From contig VGIC01000010.1 of assembly GCA_016867975.1 (NCBI GenBank), positions 1-51,876 of the forward strand: DNA of 51,876 nt. The letters run 5' to 3'. The DNA is from Betaproteobacteria bacterium. GTDB taxonomy: Bacteria > Pseudomonadota > Gammaproteobacteria > Burkholderiales > Methylophilaceae. Below the pieces are notes generated by a model, which saw nothing but the letters and a program-made list of their open reading frames with translations, was not told where the DNA came from and made no database searches. Below, in pieces: positions 26,860 to 35,818 of this stretch. Each line of letters begins with the position of its first letter. Positions within the stretch are counted from its first letter, which is position 1. The position numbers and the translations under genes are program-made.

Positions 26860-29463
26860 TCAGATTTCTGCGATCAGTGCTTCATATAGCGACTGGATGC
26901 AGGATGTTTGTAGTTTCTGATTGTTTCTGGCGGAAATGAGAAAGCTGTCTTCAGCACGGTTACCTAGCGTATTGATTTTTGCGTTGTGTAATGCAATGTC
27001 ATGCTTTAAAAGCTGCTGCGCCAGTGTGGCTAGTAGACCTGGTCGATCTCCGGCGATGATGTCAAGTTTGTGATGATAATCCGACTCTTCTGACAGCTGC
27101 ACCTGAGTTGGGATAGGCATGAGTTTGACTTGTCGGTTCATGCGGCCTTGGAGCGGGTTTTCCAGAGGACTGTCCGCTCCCAGTTTCTTGCTCAGCTCGC
27201 TCTCAATGAATTTCAGCAAGCCGTTATAGCTGACAGACTTTCCGGATTGGTCAAGAATCAAAAAGCTGTCTAAGGCATAGTGATGCTGGGTTGTGTAAAT
27301 CTTTGCTTCAACGATGCTATAACCCATGCGATCAAAGAAGTTGCAGATTCTGGCAAAGAGATCATTTTGGTCTTTGCTGTAGATCATGACCTGAATGCCA
27401 TCGCCATGCGGGCTCAAGCGAGCGCGCACAATCGGCTTGGCGGTGTTGAGGTGAGGGGTCAGCAGGCGACTCTGCCAGGCAATCTCGTCGCTTTCGTAAC
27501 GGGAGAAATAATGGTCGCCGAATTGTTGCCACAATTGTTGGTATGAATGCGGACTTAAGCCAAATCGATCGAGCTTTTCTGAGGCCTCTTGGATGCGTGC
27601 GGCGATGATGCATTTTGCATGGAAATCTGGCGTTTGGATCGCGTGCAGAGTGGCATCATATAAGCTCTCAAGCAGTCTGGCTTTCCACGCGTTCCAGACA
27701 GCCGGACTGGTGCCGCGAATATCGGCCACTGTCAGCAGGTACAGTGCATTTAATCTCCGCTCATTTTGTACGTAATTGGCAAACGTTTCTATCACACTGG
27801 GGTCCGATAGATCGGATTTTTGTGCGGTGGAAGACATTTTTAGATGGGACTCTACCAGCCATGCGACGAGTGCCGCATCCTCTTTTGCGAGACCATGGTG
27901 GAGGCAAAATCTAAGCGCATCTAGGGTGCCTAGGGTTGAGTGATCTCCCCCTCTGCCTTTTGCGATGTCGTGAAATAAGGCTGCCAGATAAAGTAAATGG
28001 GGCGAATCAAACGCTGAGAATAGCCTGCTACAGAGCGGAAACTCGTGTTTAAGTTCTGGTTTTGAAAAGCGGCGCAAATTGGCTAACACGTGCAAGATGT
28101 GTTCATCTACCGTATAAACATGAAATAAGTCATGCTGCATCTGGCCGATAATTTTGCCAAAAGCCGGAATGTAGCGACCTAATATGTCATAGCGATTCAT
28201 GGCGCGCATGACATGATGGATGTGCTGAGGCTGAGATAAAATCTGTAAAAAGCATTTTTTGTTCTGCGGGTCTTGCCGGAAGTCGCGGTTGATCAGCGAT
28301 TTGGCCCATTGCATGCTTCGTAACAGCATGGCGCCCATACCCTCTAGTTCGGTGTGTTGTTGTAGCAGTAAAAATGCTTCCAAGATGGCGGATGGGCGTT
28401 GTTGAAACAGAAGATGGCTTTTGACCTCCAGTAGATGGTTGCGTGATTCAAAATCTGCGTTAATACTACGTATCTGAACCGGTTCGGTGGTCAGTCGGGT
28501 TTGAAGCAGTTTGAGTAAGATATCGTTAAACAGACAGATGAACTTTACACTGCGGTAGTAGTCTTGCATGAGCTGCTCACTGGCACTGCGGCGTGGTGTG
28601 TTGCGATAGCCAAGTATGGATGCCAGTTGATTCTGAAAATCAAAAAGTAGCCTGTCTTCGCGACGGCCGCTGATGATGTGCAAGTGAATACGTAGCTGCT
28701 GTAACTTTCGCTCATGCTGACGTATCAGGCGAGCTTCTTGTAAGGTGATGATGTGTTGCCTGGTCAAGTCAGCCCAGATGTTGCCTGAATCACTGTGCAG
28801 ATTCAGTCCCTGTGTCAGCCATAGGATGGTATGCAGATCACGTAGCCCGCCAGGACTTTCTTTGATGTTGGGCTCCAAATTATGCGCGCTATCATTAAAT
28901 TTTGCATGTCTCTGGCCCTGCTCTTTGATCTTTGCTGCAAAAAATACCTTGGCGTCCATGGTGTGCTGAAGCGCCAATCGATAGTGTTGGTAGAGTGGCA
29001 GGTCGCCCGTTAACAGGCGTGACTCCAGCAGATTGGTCTGCACCGTAATATCTTTGGCCGTTTCTTCCATGCATTCTGCTAAAGTGCGCACGCTGTGACC
29101 CACGTGCAAGCCGAGATTCCATAATAAGCCAATTAGCACTTCAATCTTCTGATTGAGCGGCGAGTCTTCTTGTTGGGAATCAGGTAAGAGTATTAACAGG
29201 TCGATGTCGGAGTGGGGGTAAAGCTCACCTCTGCCATAGCCGCCGACCGCAATCAAGCAGCATCCAGCGTCGATCTTCAGTTCGCCCCATATATTTGTTA
29301 GCACTTGGTCCATTAGTGCACAGTGGCGTTTAAACAGAGACTTGCAGTCTGCTTTTGCTAGGAATGATTTCTTTAAGCTGGATAGTCCTGCTTTTAGTTC
29401 CTTGCGCCACATGTTTACCTGATGAGCATTAGCTTTAGAACGTGGTGTGACGTGCGTCATCAT
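26860..29463 (-). CDS. glnD: PII uridylyltransferase/uridylyl-removing enzyme
   Basis: Primary nitrogen sensor that modifies PII proteins when glutamine is low and demodifies them when it is high. Order: nucleotidyltransferase domain (GGYGRGELYPHSDIDLLILL, residues about 73-92), a helical linker, HD hydrolase domain (LYLAALFHDIAKGRGGDHS, near 480) and two C-terminal ACT domains (IYSKDQNDLFARICNFFDRMG and IIAGDRPGLLATLAQQLLKHD). 867 aa is typical. Start at tandem ATGs; the gene follows map by 26 bases on the same strand, an order also seen in other proteobacteria. Confidence 0.97.
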   Translation of the reverse strand: MMTHVTPRSKANAHQVNMWRKELKAGLSSLKKSFLAKADCKSLFKRHCALMDQVLTNIWGELKIDAGCCLIAVGGYGRGELYPHSDIDLLILLPDSQQEDSPLNQKIEVLIGLLWNLGLHVGHSVRTLAECMEETAKDITVQTNLLESRLLTGDLPLYQHYRLALQHTMDAKVFFAAKIKEQGQRHAKFNDSAHNLEPNIKESPGGLRDLHTILWLTQGLNLHSDSGNIWADLTRQHIITLQEARLIRQHERKLQQLRIHLHIISGRREDRLLFDFQNQLASILGYRNTPRRSASEQLMQDYYRSVKFICLFNDILLKLLQTRLTTEPVQIRSINADFESRNHLLEVKSHLLFQQRPSAILEAFLLLQQHTELEGMGAMLLRSMQWAKSLINRDFRQDPQNKKCFLQILSQPQHIHHVMRAMNRYDILGRYIPAFGKIIGQMQHDLFHVYTVDEHILHVLANLRRFSKPELKHEFPLCSRLFSAFDSPHLLYLAALFHDIAKGRGGDHSTLGTLDALRFCLHHGLAKEDAALVAWLVESHLKMSSTAQKSDLSDPSVIETFANYVQNERRLNALYLLTVADIRGTSPAVWNAWKARLLESLYDATLHAIQTPDFHAKCIIAARIQEASEKLDRFGLSPHSYQQLWQQFGDHYFSRYESDEIAWQSRLLTPHLNTAKPIVRARLSPHGDGIQVMIYSKDQNDLFARICNFFDRMGYSIVEAKIYTTQHHYALDSFLILDQSGKSVSYNGLLKFIESELSKKLGADSPLENPLQGRMNRQVKLMPIPTQVQLSEESDYHHKLDIIAGDRPGLLATLAQQLLKHDIALHNAKINTLGNRAEDSFLISARNNQKLQTSCIQSLYEALIAEI

Positions 29464-29489
29464 GGTGTTGGTCGGTTAAGCCCTGTCGA

Positions 29490-30296
29490 TTAGGTGTTTA
29501 GGATAAACGCGGGAGGGGGAGGAGACCCATTAGAGATGGTCATTACTTCATAGCCCGTTTCTGTGACCAATATGGTATGTTCCCATTGCGCAGATAGGCT
29601 GCGGTCTTTGGTGACGATAGTCCAGCCATCTGGCATCTGTTTGATATCCCGCTTGCCAGCGTTAATCATTGGTTCGATGGTGAAGATCATGCCTGCCTGT
29701 AGCTTGATGCCCGTACCAGGCCTTCCATAATGAAGCACCTGCGGGTCCTCATGGAACTTCTTGCCTATACCATGTCCGCAGAATTCGCGCACGATGCTGT
29801 AGCCGCTCTTTTCTGCGAACGATTGAATGGCATAACCAATGTCCCCTAATGTTGCCCCCGGTCTTACTTTGTCGATACCTAGCCACATGGCCTGATAGGT
29901 CAGTTCACACAATCGTTTGGCCTGTATGGATGCTTCCCCGATGCAGAACATGCGACTTGTGTCGCCATGGTAGCCATCTTTGATGACCGTAATGTCAATA
30001 TTGACGATGTCGCCATTCTTCAGCATTTTTTCACTGGGGACGCCATGGCAGATTTGTTGGTTGATAGAAGTGCAAATTGATTTGGGGTAGGGCTGGTGAC
30101 CATCTGGAGCATAATTGAGTGGGGCAGGAATCGCTTGTTGCTCATTGACAATATAGTCGTGGCAAAGTTTATCGAGTTCATTGGTGGTGATGCCATGTGT
30201 GACGAAAGGGGTGATGTAGTCCAGCACTTCGGAGGCTAATCTACCTGCTATGCGCATTTTCTCGACGTCTTGTTGATTTTTGATTGTAATGGTCAT
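29490..30296 (-). CDS. map: Methionine aminopeptidase, type I
   Basis: Removes the N-terminal methionine after deformylation. Metal ligands can be placed in NIDITVIKDGYHGDTSRMF (two Asp), FCGHGIGKKFHEDP (His), IFTIEPMINAG (Glu) and QWEHTILVTETG (Glu). 268 aa matches the family. It is divergent from rpsB across a 524-base spacer, a conserved pairing of map and rpsB. A possible -10 (TATGAT) lies about 40 bases upstream of the start. Confidence 0.97.
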   Translation of the reverse strand: MTITIKNQQDVEKMRIAGRLASEVLDYITPFVTHGITTNELDKLCHDYIVNEQQAIPAPLNYAPDGHQPYPKSICTSINQQICHGVPSEKMLKNGDIVNIDITVIKDGYHGDTSRMFCIGEASIQAKRLCELTYQAMWLGIDKVRPGATLGDIGYAIQSFAEKSGYSIVREFCGHGIGKKFHEDPQVLHYGRPGTGIKLQAGMIFTIEPMINAGKRDIKQMPDGWTIVTKDRSLSAQWEHTILVTETGYEVMTISNGSPPPPAFILNT

Positions 30297-30404
30297 GAAT
30301 TGAATTTTCTTGGGGTGTCGGGTGTGATTTTATCATAGCCATTCATGTTGGTTTAACAGGTCGCGTGGAAACATTATCCTTAGGAGGTGGGGATGCTATA
30401 TTCG

Positions 30405-30432
30405 TTGAGCTTCGTGGTGTATTATATATAAA
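30405..30432 (+). promoter_or_regulatory. Candidate promoter of the map-rpsB spacer transcript
   Basis: TTGAGC (30405-30410), a 16-base spacer and TATAAA (30427-30432) within an AT-rich stretch. The start would lie near 30440, about 40 bases before the long inverted repeat and some 380 bases upstream of rpsB. Confidence 0.45.
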
Positions 30433-30482
30433 TCAATAAGTTAGTAATTTACCAACAAGGACTTTCATGGGTTCTGTCATCC

Positions 30483-30534
30483 TGCCATCTTTGCCGATTT
30501 AATCCCAGCCGAGATTAAATCGGCAAAGATGGCA
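30483..30534. repeat. Perfect 22-bp inverted repeat upstream of rpsB
   Basis: The left arm (30483-30504, containing GCCATCTTTGCCG) is exactly complementary to the right arm (30513-30534, containing CGGCAAAGATGGC), with an 8-base loop CCAGCCGA. No T run follows, so it is not an ordinary terminator. It is the longest perfect palindrome I found in the window. Confidence 0.9.
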
Positions 30535-30681
30535 ACGATTCGTCAAAGAAGTGAATGTTTCATAATCTCAACCCATGCGCTTCTAGGTTCATTTCCCGAT
30601 GGAAATACAGCATTTGTTCAGCCTTATGTGTCATTTGGGCAGGACTTGTGCTAGCTTAATCGTTACATTGGTGATATCATC

Positions 30682-30711
30682 ACGCCTCCGCAATTTTGTG
30701 GGGGCGTTTTT
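30682..30711 (+). terminator. Intrinsic terminator ahead of rpsB
   Basis: ACGCCTCCGC (30682-30691) pairs over 10 positions, including two G-T pairs, with GTGGGGGCGT (30698-30707) around loop AATTTT; the T run starts at the last stem base. It lies 110 bases upstream of the rpsB ATG, so it either ends an upstream RNA or attenuates rpsB transcription. Confidence 0.7.
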
Positions 30712-30820
30712 CATGATATTGAGAAGCGTCAAATTTACACGTAGCCCAACTTGGGGTGCCTTGTCAAAGGTGTTTTTGGTGTTGCGTGAATTGATAACCC
30801 TTTAGAAGAGAGAGATTGTT

Positions 30821-31558
30821 ATGTCTGTGACCATGCGTCAAATGTTAGAAGCCGGAGTTCATTTCGGCCATCAAACCCGTTATTGGAATCCTAAAATGGC
30901 ACCATTCATTTTTGGTGACCGCAACAAGATCCATATCGTCAACTTGGAAAAAACCTTGCCAATGTTTGAAGAAGCACAGAAGCATGTGCGTACATTGGCC
31001 GCTAATAAAGGTCGTATTTTGTTCGTAGGGACAAAGCGCCAAGCACGTGACATCATCAAAGAAGAAGCAACGCGTGCCGGTTGTGCCTATGTGAATCACC
31101 GTTGGTTGGGCGGTATGCTGACGAACTTCAAAACGGTTAAACAATCCATCAAGCGCCTGAATGACTATGAAACCATGTTGCAAGATGGCAGCTTGGATAA
31201 GTTTGGCAAAAAAGAAGCTTTGGGCTATAAGCGTGAAGTTGAGAAGCTCGAACGCTCTATCGGTGGCATTAAAGAGATGGGTGGTTTGCCAGACGCGATT
31301 TTCATTATTGACGTAGGTCATGAGAGTGGTGCAATCACTGAGGCGGCTAAATTGGGCATTCCAGTGATTGGTGTGGTTGATACTAACAACTCACCAGATG
31401 GGGTTGCTTATGTTATTCCTGGTAACGATGACTCAAGCCGTGCGATTCGTTTGTATGCGCGTGGTATGGCGGATGCAGTTTTGGAAGGTCGCAATTCTGT
31501 GATTTCTGAAATCGTTAAATCAGCCAATGAAGAAGTAGCGGAAGTCGCTGCTGAGTAA
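30821..31558 (+). CDS. rpsB: 30S ribosomal protein S2
   Basis: Essential small-subunit protein that joins late in assembly with S1. The N-terminus [32 protein letters not shown] is the S2 signature; [13 protein letters not shown] and [31 protein letters not shown] are also diagnostic. 245 aa is normal. A clear ribosome binding site (AGAGAGAG) precedes the ATG. First gene of the long plus-strand superoperon that ends with rnhB. Confidence 0.98.
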   Translation: MSVTMRQMLEAGVHFGHQTRYWNPKMAPFIFGDRNKIHIVNLEKTLPMFEEAQKHVRTLAANKGRILFVGTKRQARDIIKEEATRAGCAYVNHRWLGGMLTNFKTVKQSIKRLNDYETMLQDGSLDKFGKKEALGYKREVEKLERSIGGIKEMGGLPDAIFIIDVGHESGAITEAAKLGIPVIGVVDTNNSPDGVAYVIPGNDDSSRAIRLYARGMADAVLEGRNSVISEIVKSANEEVAEVAAE

Positions 31559-31570
31559 TTGTTTCATTTT

Positions 31571-31599
31571 CAAAAGGGGCGAGTAGCCCCTTTTGGATT
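31571..31599 (+). terminator. Terminator or attenuator between rpsB and tsf
   Basis: CAAAAGGGGC (31571-31580), loop GAGTA, GCCCCTTTTG (31586-31595): a perfect 10-bp stem. The downstream T run is short (GATTT), with Ts inside the stem end, so partial read-through into tsf is plausible. Confidence 0.75.
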
Positions 31600-31619
31600 T
31601 AAAAAATATACGTTAAATC

Positions 31620-31656
31620 AATTTATTAGACTAATAAATTAAAGTGGTTTATTAGA
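31620..31656. promoter_or_regulatory. AT-rich palindrome plus half-site upstream of tsf
   Basis: AATTTATTAG A CTAATAAATT (31620-31640) is a perfect 10-bp dyad around a single base. The half-site TTTATTAGA (31622-31630) recurs as a direct repeat at 31648-31656, 26 bases later and 16 bases before the tsf ATG. Spacing and symmetry resemble a protein-binding operator; no regulator can be assigned. Confidence 0.4.
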
Positions 31657-31671
31657 ATTAAGGGGTTAAGA

Positions 31672-32547
31672 ATGGCTGAAATTACCGCTGGTATGGTGAA
31701 AGAGTTGCGTGAGCGCACAGATGCGCCAATGATGGATTGTAAAAAAGCATTGACTGAAGCTGAGGGCGATATGAGCCGTGCAGAAGAGATTTTGCGCGTA
31801 CGTTTTGGTAACAAAGCAAGTAAAGCGGCAGGTCGTGTTGCCGCAGAGGGCACAGTTGGCATCAGCATTAGTGCTGATGGTAAAGTAGGTGCTATGGTTG
31901 AGGTGAACTCTGAAACAGACTTTTGTGCCAAGAATGAAGATTTCTTAAAATTTGTTAATGAGTTGGCGGGTGTAATTGCTAATAGCACTGCGGATACAAT
32001 CGAAGCTGTTGCTGCTTTGCCTATGCGCGGCGCGACTGTTGAGGAATCACGTGCACAGTTGGTTGGTAAGATTGGCGAGAATATCACGCCGCGTCGTTTT
32101 GTGCGTCCAGCCGCTCAAGGTAAGCTGGTAAGCTATATTCATGGTAGCAAAATTGGCGTTTTGGTAGATTTGGTTGGAGGCGACGACGCCTTGGGTAAAG
32201 ACATCGCGATGCATATTGCGGCTGCTAAACCTAAAGCATTGGACGCATCGGGCATTGATGCGAGCTTAATTGAAGCGGAGCGTCGCGTGGCGATTGAGAA
32301 AGCTAAAGAGGCTGGCAAGCCAGAGGCGATGTTGGAGAAGATTGCGGATGGTACAGTTCAGAAGTTCTTGAAAGAAGTGACACTGTTAAGCCAAGCTTTC
32401 GTTAAAGATGATAAAGTGACCATCGAGCAGCTGCTGAAGTCAAAAGGTGCTGCTGTCACCTCATTCACGATGTTTACCGTAGGTGAAGGGATTGAGAAGG
32501 TTGTGGTTGATTACGCGGCAGAGGTTGCAGCAGCAGCTAAGCTTTAA
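31672..32547 (+). CDS. tsf: Translation elongation factor Ts
   Basis: Guanine-nucleotide exchange factor for EF-Tu. The N-terminal signature [30 protein letters not shown] is clear; [16 protein letters not shown] is the core motif containing TDF; the C-terminal half ends [23 protein letters not shown]. 291 aa is usual. The ATG follows AAGGGGTTAAG. A hairpin and an AT-rich dyad separate it from rpsB, and two further structures follow it, so tsf has boundaries of its own within the operon. Confidence 0.98.
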   Translation: MAEITAGMVKELRERTDAPMMDCKKALTEAEGDMSRAEEILRVRFGNKASKAAGRVAAEGTVGISISADGKVGAMVEVNSETDFCAKNEDFLKFVNELAGVIANSTADTIEAVAALPMRGATVEESRAQLVGKIGENITPRRFVRPAAQGKLVSYIHGSKIGVLVDLVGGDDALGKDIAMHIAAAKPKALDASGIDASLIEAERRVAIEKAKEAGKPEAMLEKIADGTVQKFLKEVTLLSQAFVKDDKVTIEQLLKSKGAAVTSFTMFTVGEGIEKVVVDYAAEVAAAAKL

Positions 32548-32558
32548 TTATCCGCCTT

Positions 32559-32603
32559 AACCTGAGAACCGCAGTTCAGCACGTTAAGTGTGCGGTTTTT
32601 AGG
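32559..32603. repeat. REP-like palindromic repeat, copy B (after tsf)
   Basis: Same-length partner of bases 5700-5744. Arms ACCTGAGAACCGCA and TGCGGTTTTTAGGT pair with two G-T pairs. It begins 12 bases after the tsf stop and, with five Ts inside its right arm, might also work as a weak terminator. Confidence 0.6.
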
Positions 32604-32650
32604 TTTCAGTGCCGAAGCGTACTATGCACGGTATTGAGTGAGATGAACAT

Positions 32651-32685
32651 AAAAATGGATTAAGCATGCTTAATCCATTTTTTTT
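32651..32685. terminator. Perfect bidirectional-type palindrome between tsf and pyrH
   Basis: A 32-base perfect palindrome centred on GCATGC (32664-32669), with A5 at the left edge and T8 at the right edge. As RNA it would form a stem of about 13 bp with minimal loop followed by Us on either strand. Probably ends tsf transcription, implying a separate pyrH promoter in the roughly 100 bases that follow. Confidence 0.7.
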
Positions 32686-32786
32686 CAACCAATTCGATGT
32701 TTATTTGAACGTTGCATGGTGTAATTTTGTGCCTAACAGGCGTGTTTTATGCTTAAATAGGCAAACTTTAGATTTGAGGAGATGCT

Positions 32787-33503
32787 GTGTCTGTACCTGC
32801 TTATAAGCGTATCTTGCTGAAGCTTTCCGGTGAGGCTTTGATGGGGGAGGATGCTTATGGCATCAATCGCTCAACGATCACGCGCATCGTGAATGAGATT
32901 AAAGAGGTGGTGGATTTAGGGGTGCAAGTGGCCGTTGTTATTGGTGGAGGCAATATCTTCCGTGGTGTCGCCCCAGCAGCTGAGGGCATGGACCGTGCAA
33001 CCGCAGACTACATGGGTATGCTGGCTACCGTGATGAACGCCATGGCCTTGCAGGATGCCATGCGTAATATCGGGTTGAATGCGCGTGTACAATCAGCATT
33101 GAGCATTGAACAAGTCGCTGAGCCCTATATTCGTGGCAAGGCAATTCGTTATTTAGAAGAAGGCCGCGTGGTCATCTTCGGCGCAGGGACGGGTAATCCC
33201 TTTTTTACGACAGATACGGCCGCTGCCTTGCGTGGAATGGAAATGAACGCTGAAATTGTCATGAAGGCGACAAAAGTAGATGGGATTTACACAGATGACC
33301 CGAAGACGAATCCTGAAGCGATGCGCTATAAGACTATCAGTTTTGATGAAGCCATTATTAAGAATCTTAAGGTGATGGATGCCACTGCACTGACACTGTG
33401 CCGTGACCAAAAATTGCCTATCTCTGTGTTCAGCATCTTTAAACAGGGCGCTTTGAAGCGTGTGGTGATGGGTGAAGATGAGGGTACTAAGGTATTGCCT
33501 TAA
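32787..33503 (+). CDS. pyrH: Uridylate kinase
   Basis: Hexameric UMP kinase of the amino-acid-kinase fold, controlling pyrimidine nucleotide supply. Motifs: [30 protein letters not shown] (nucleotide and UMP binding), [32 protein letters not shown] and [11 protein letters not shown]. 238 aa is typical. Start is GTG at 32787 with GAGGAG seven bases upstream. Next gene frr after 82 bases. Confidence 0.97.
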   Translation: MSVPAYKRILLKLSGEALMGEDAYGINRSTITRIVNEIKEVVDLGVQVAVVIGGGNIFRGVAPAAEGMDRATADYMGMLATVMNAMALQDAMRNIGLNARVQSALSIEQVAEPYIRGKAIRYLEEGRVVIFGAGTGNPFFTTDTAAALRGMEMNAEIVMKATKVDGIYTDDPKTNPEAMRYKTISFDEAIIKNLKVMDATALTLCRDQKLPISVFSIFKQGALKRVVMGEDEGTKVLP

Positions 33504-33585
33504 CGTTCGCGTCCCGCGTAATAGTTGAGACCTGTGTCAGTTGATGATCTGGGGTGACCAACCCTGAGTAAAGTTGGAGAGATAA

Positions 33586-34143
33586 ATGCTTGAAGATGTA
33601 AAGAAAAACGCTACACAAAAAATGCAGAAGTCATTAGATGCTTTAAAGAATGATTTAGCCAAGATTCGCACTGGACGTGCGCACGCTGGATTGTTGGATC
33701 ATGTCATGGTGGAGTATTACGGATCGCTGGTGGCAGTGAATCAGGTGGCCAATGTCAATGTCGGTGATGCTCGTACGATCAATGTGCAACCTTATGAAAA
33801 GAATATGATTGCCAAGGTTGAAAAAGCCATTCGGGACAGCGATTTAGGATTGAATCCATCAACAAACGGTGACATTGTGCGTGTGCCGATGCCGATGCTG
33901 ACTGAAGAGCGCCGTCGCGACCTGTCAAAAATCGTTCGATCTGAAGGTGAAGGGGCAAAAGTAGCGATTCGTAATGTGCGTCGTGATGCAAACGATGCGC
34001 TGAAGAAAATGGTCAAGGATAAAGAGATTTCTGAAGATGATGAGCACCGCGCTCAAGATGACATTCAGAAAGCGACTGATAAGGCTGTTGCCGAGGTTGA
34101 TAAAATGTTGCAGGTCAAAGAAGCCGACCTGATGGCAGTTTGA
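33586..34143 (+). CDS. frr: Ribosome recycling factor
   Basis: Splits post-termination ribosomes together with EF-G. The three-helix bundle is recognisable: [81 protein letters not shown] and [38 protein letters not shown]. 185 aa is exact for the family. GGAGAG precedes the ATG. The pyrH-frr-uppS order is conserved. Confidence 0.98.
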   Translation: MLEDVKKNATQKMQKSLDALKNDLAKIRTGRAHAGLLDHVMVEYYGSLVAVNQVANVNVGDARTINVQPYEKNMIAKVEKAIRDSDLGLNPSTNGDIVRVPMPMLTEERRRDLSKIVRSEGEGAKVAIRNVRRDANDALKKMVKDKEISEDDEHRAQDDIQKATDKAVAEVDKMLQVKEADLMAV

Positions 34144-34208
34144 TTGCTGTATTAGTCGAAATGCATCCATTCTCTCGGTATCACCTCATTCAACTTTGGG
34201 GCTGTTGA

Positions 34209-34970
34209 TTGCATCTATTTACCAGTGCCACCCAACAGGTTCCAGTCGCTACTGAGATTCCAAAGCATATTGCTGTCATCATGGATGGCAATGGGCGATG
34301 GGCCAGAAAACGGTTTTTGCCTCGCATTGCTGGACATAAGCGTGGTGTAGAAGTTGTTCGTGATTTGGTCAAGCAATGCATCAAGCTCAAAGTGGCGTAT
34401 CTTACTTTGTTCGCGTTCAGCAGCGAAAACTGGCGAAGACCAGCAGAAGAGGTATCTTTCTTGATGGGGCTTTTTATGCAGGCACTCAAGCGAGAGGTCG
34501 CAAAATTGCACCAGAACAATATCAAATTGGTGATGATCGGTGATCGTAGTCGTTTTGATGCGGCTTTGATTCAAGAGATTGAAGCTTCTGAATTGCTTAC
34601 AGCCAATAACACAGGGCTGGTGCTAACCATTGCCGCGAATTATGGTGGGCGTTGGGATGTGTTACAGGCCGTGAACAAGATGCAACAGGCGTTACCGCAA
34701 TTAGCAGGGCATTATCGTGAAGAGCATCTCACCCCTTATCTTTCCATGAGTTATGCGCCTGAACCCGATCTTTTTATTCGTACTGGTGGCGAGACGCGCA
34801 TCAGCAACTTTTTGCTTTGGCAGTTGGCTTACACTGAATTCTACTTCACGGATACCTTGTGGCCGGATTTTGATGAGGAGGCGGTCAATCTGGCGATTAA
34901 CTCTTATCAAAAACGAGAGCGCAGATTTGGGCGTACGAGTGAGCAACTGGAAGTGAATAAAAATGCTTAA
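34209..34970 (+). CDS. uppS: Undecaprenyl diphosphate synthase (cis-prenyltransferase)
   Basis: Makes C55 undecaprenyl diphosphate, the lipid carrier for cell-wall and LPS precursors. The catalytic motif HIAVIMDGNGRWARKR is near residue 20, with the metal-binding Asp; AFSSENWRRP and PDLFIRTGGETRISNFLLWQLAYTEFYF are also intact. An in-frame TGA lies directly before codon 1, so the TTG at 34209 is the earliest possible start and no ATG exists before the catalytic motif; the ribosome binding site is weak. 253 aa is full length. Overlaps cdsA by eight bases. Confidence 0.95.
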   Translation: MHLFTSATQQVPVATEIPKHIAVIMDGNGRWARKRFLPRIAGHKRGVEVVRDLVKQCIKLKVAYLTLFAFSSENWRRPAEEVSFLMGLFMQALKREVAKLHQNNIKLVMIGDRSRFDAALIQEIEASELLTANNTGLVLTIAANYGGRWDVLQAVNKMQQALPQLAGHYREEHLTPYLSMSYAPEPDLFIRTGGETRISNFLLWQLAYTEFYFTDTLWPDFDEEAVNLAINSYQKRERRFGRTSEQLEVNKNA

Positions 34971-35790
34971 AACTAGGGTCATTACAGCCATCGCACTTAT
35001 CACCGGTTTGTTGACCGCTTTATTTTATGCATCAAACACTGTTTGGGCGTTGATTACGCTAGTTATCACCTTGCTTGGTGTTTGGGAGTGGTCTAATTTA
35101 ATCAAGCTGAATAGATTGCAGATGCTAGCCGTTGTGTTGCTTGCGTTAGGTTTTGGATTGCTTGTTTTATTGATTCTAGAGACGCCACTGGCCCCATATC
35201 AGCAACCATTGAACTTGACCATTTTAGGCGCTGCAACTTTGTTTTGGGTCGTGATTGCACCCGTATGGTTGGCGACTCGCAAGCATATCTCTTGTAAGTT
35301 GTCGATGGCGATCTTAGGGCTGTTGCTTTTGCTGGCAACCTGGATCGGCATGATGGGCTTGCATGATATGAATGCATGGTTATTATTGGCAGTCATTGCG
35401 ACAGTGAGTTTGGCGGATAGTGCAGCTTATTTTACAGGTAAGCGCTTTGGTAAACATAAGCTTGCGCCAGAGATTAGTCCAGGAAAGACTTGGGAAGGTG
35501 TTGCAGGTGCTATCGTGGCTACTACCATTTACGGTGTGATGATTTGTTACCATCAGCACTGCAGTTATTGGCTAATCGTCGGTTTATGGCTGATTGTTGC
35601 TTTTAGTATTATAGGTGATCTATTTGAGTCTATGCTGAAGCGTCAAGCAGGCATTAAAGATAGCAGTCAATTATTACCTGGGCATGGTGGTGTGTTAGAT
35701 CGGATTGATGGTTTTATTCCTACCATGGCAATCGTTTTTCTTCTCACCTATAGTCCATTTTTTGCCACACTCCAAGCGCATGGACAATAG
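34963..35790 (+). CDS. cdsA: Phosphatidate cytidylyltransferase (CDP-diglyceride synthase)
   Basis: Integral membrane enzyme making CDP-diacylglycerol for phospholipid synthesis. Several hydrophobic helices (VITAIALITGLLTALFYAS, ALITLVITLLGVWEW, LAVVLLALGFGLLVLLI, AILGLLLLLATWIGMMGL) precede the family signature SMLKRQAGIKDSSQLLPGHGG followed by VLDRIDG near residue 225; SPGKTWEGVAGA is also conserved. 275 aa is typical. The start overlaps the end of uppS, implying translational coupling. Confidence 0.96.
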   Translation: MLKTRVITAIALITGLLTALFYASNTVWALITLVITLLGVWEWSNLIKLNRLQMLAVVLLALGFGLLVLLILETPLAPYQQPLNLTILGAATLFWVVIAPVWLATRKHISCKLSMAILGLLLLLATWIGMMGLHDMNAWLLLAVIATVSLADSAAYFTGKRFGKHKLAPEISPGKTWEGVAGAIVATTIYGVMICYHQHCSYWLIVGLWLIVAFSIIGDLFESMLKRQAGIKDSSQLLPGHGGVLDRIDGFIPTMAIVFLLTYSPFFATLQAHGQ

Positions 35791-35818
35791 TGCAAGGTAA
35801 TGAGCTTCTATACTTAAC

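Larger units (their letters stand above)
30440..30711 (+). ncRNA. Candidate untranslated RNA between map and rpsB
   Basis: The predicted unit runs from the promoter at 30405-30432 through a perfect 22-bp inverted repeat (30483-30504 with 30513-30534) to an intrinsic terminator (30682-30711), giving a transcript of about 270 bases that ends before the rpsB ribosome binding site. It could be a small RNA or an attenuated rpsB leader. Only one short frame starts here (30529-30654, 41 codons, beginning MATIRQRS); its start faintly recalls integrase N-termini but the rest does not, and I do not call it a gene. Confidence 0.4.

Noticed and set aside
30599-30805. 68-codon plus-strand frame upstream of rpsB
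   Set aside because: It runs across the intrinsic terminator at 30682-30711, has no ribosome binding site and an implausible composition.
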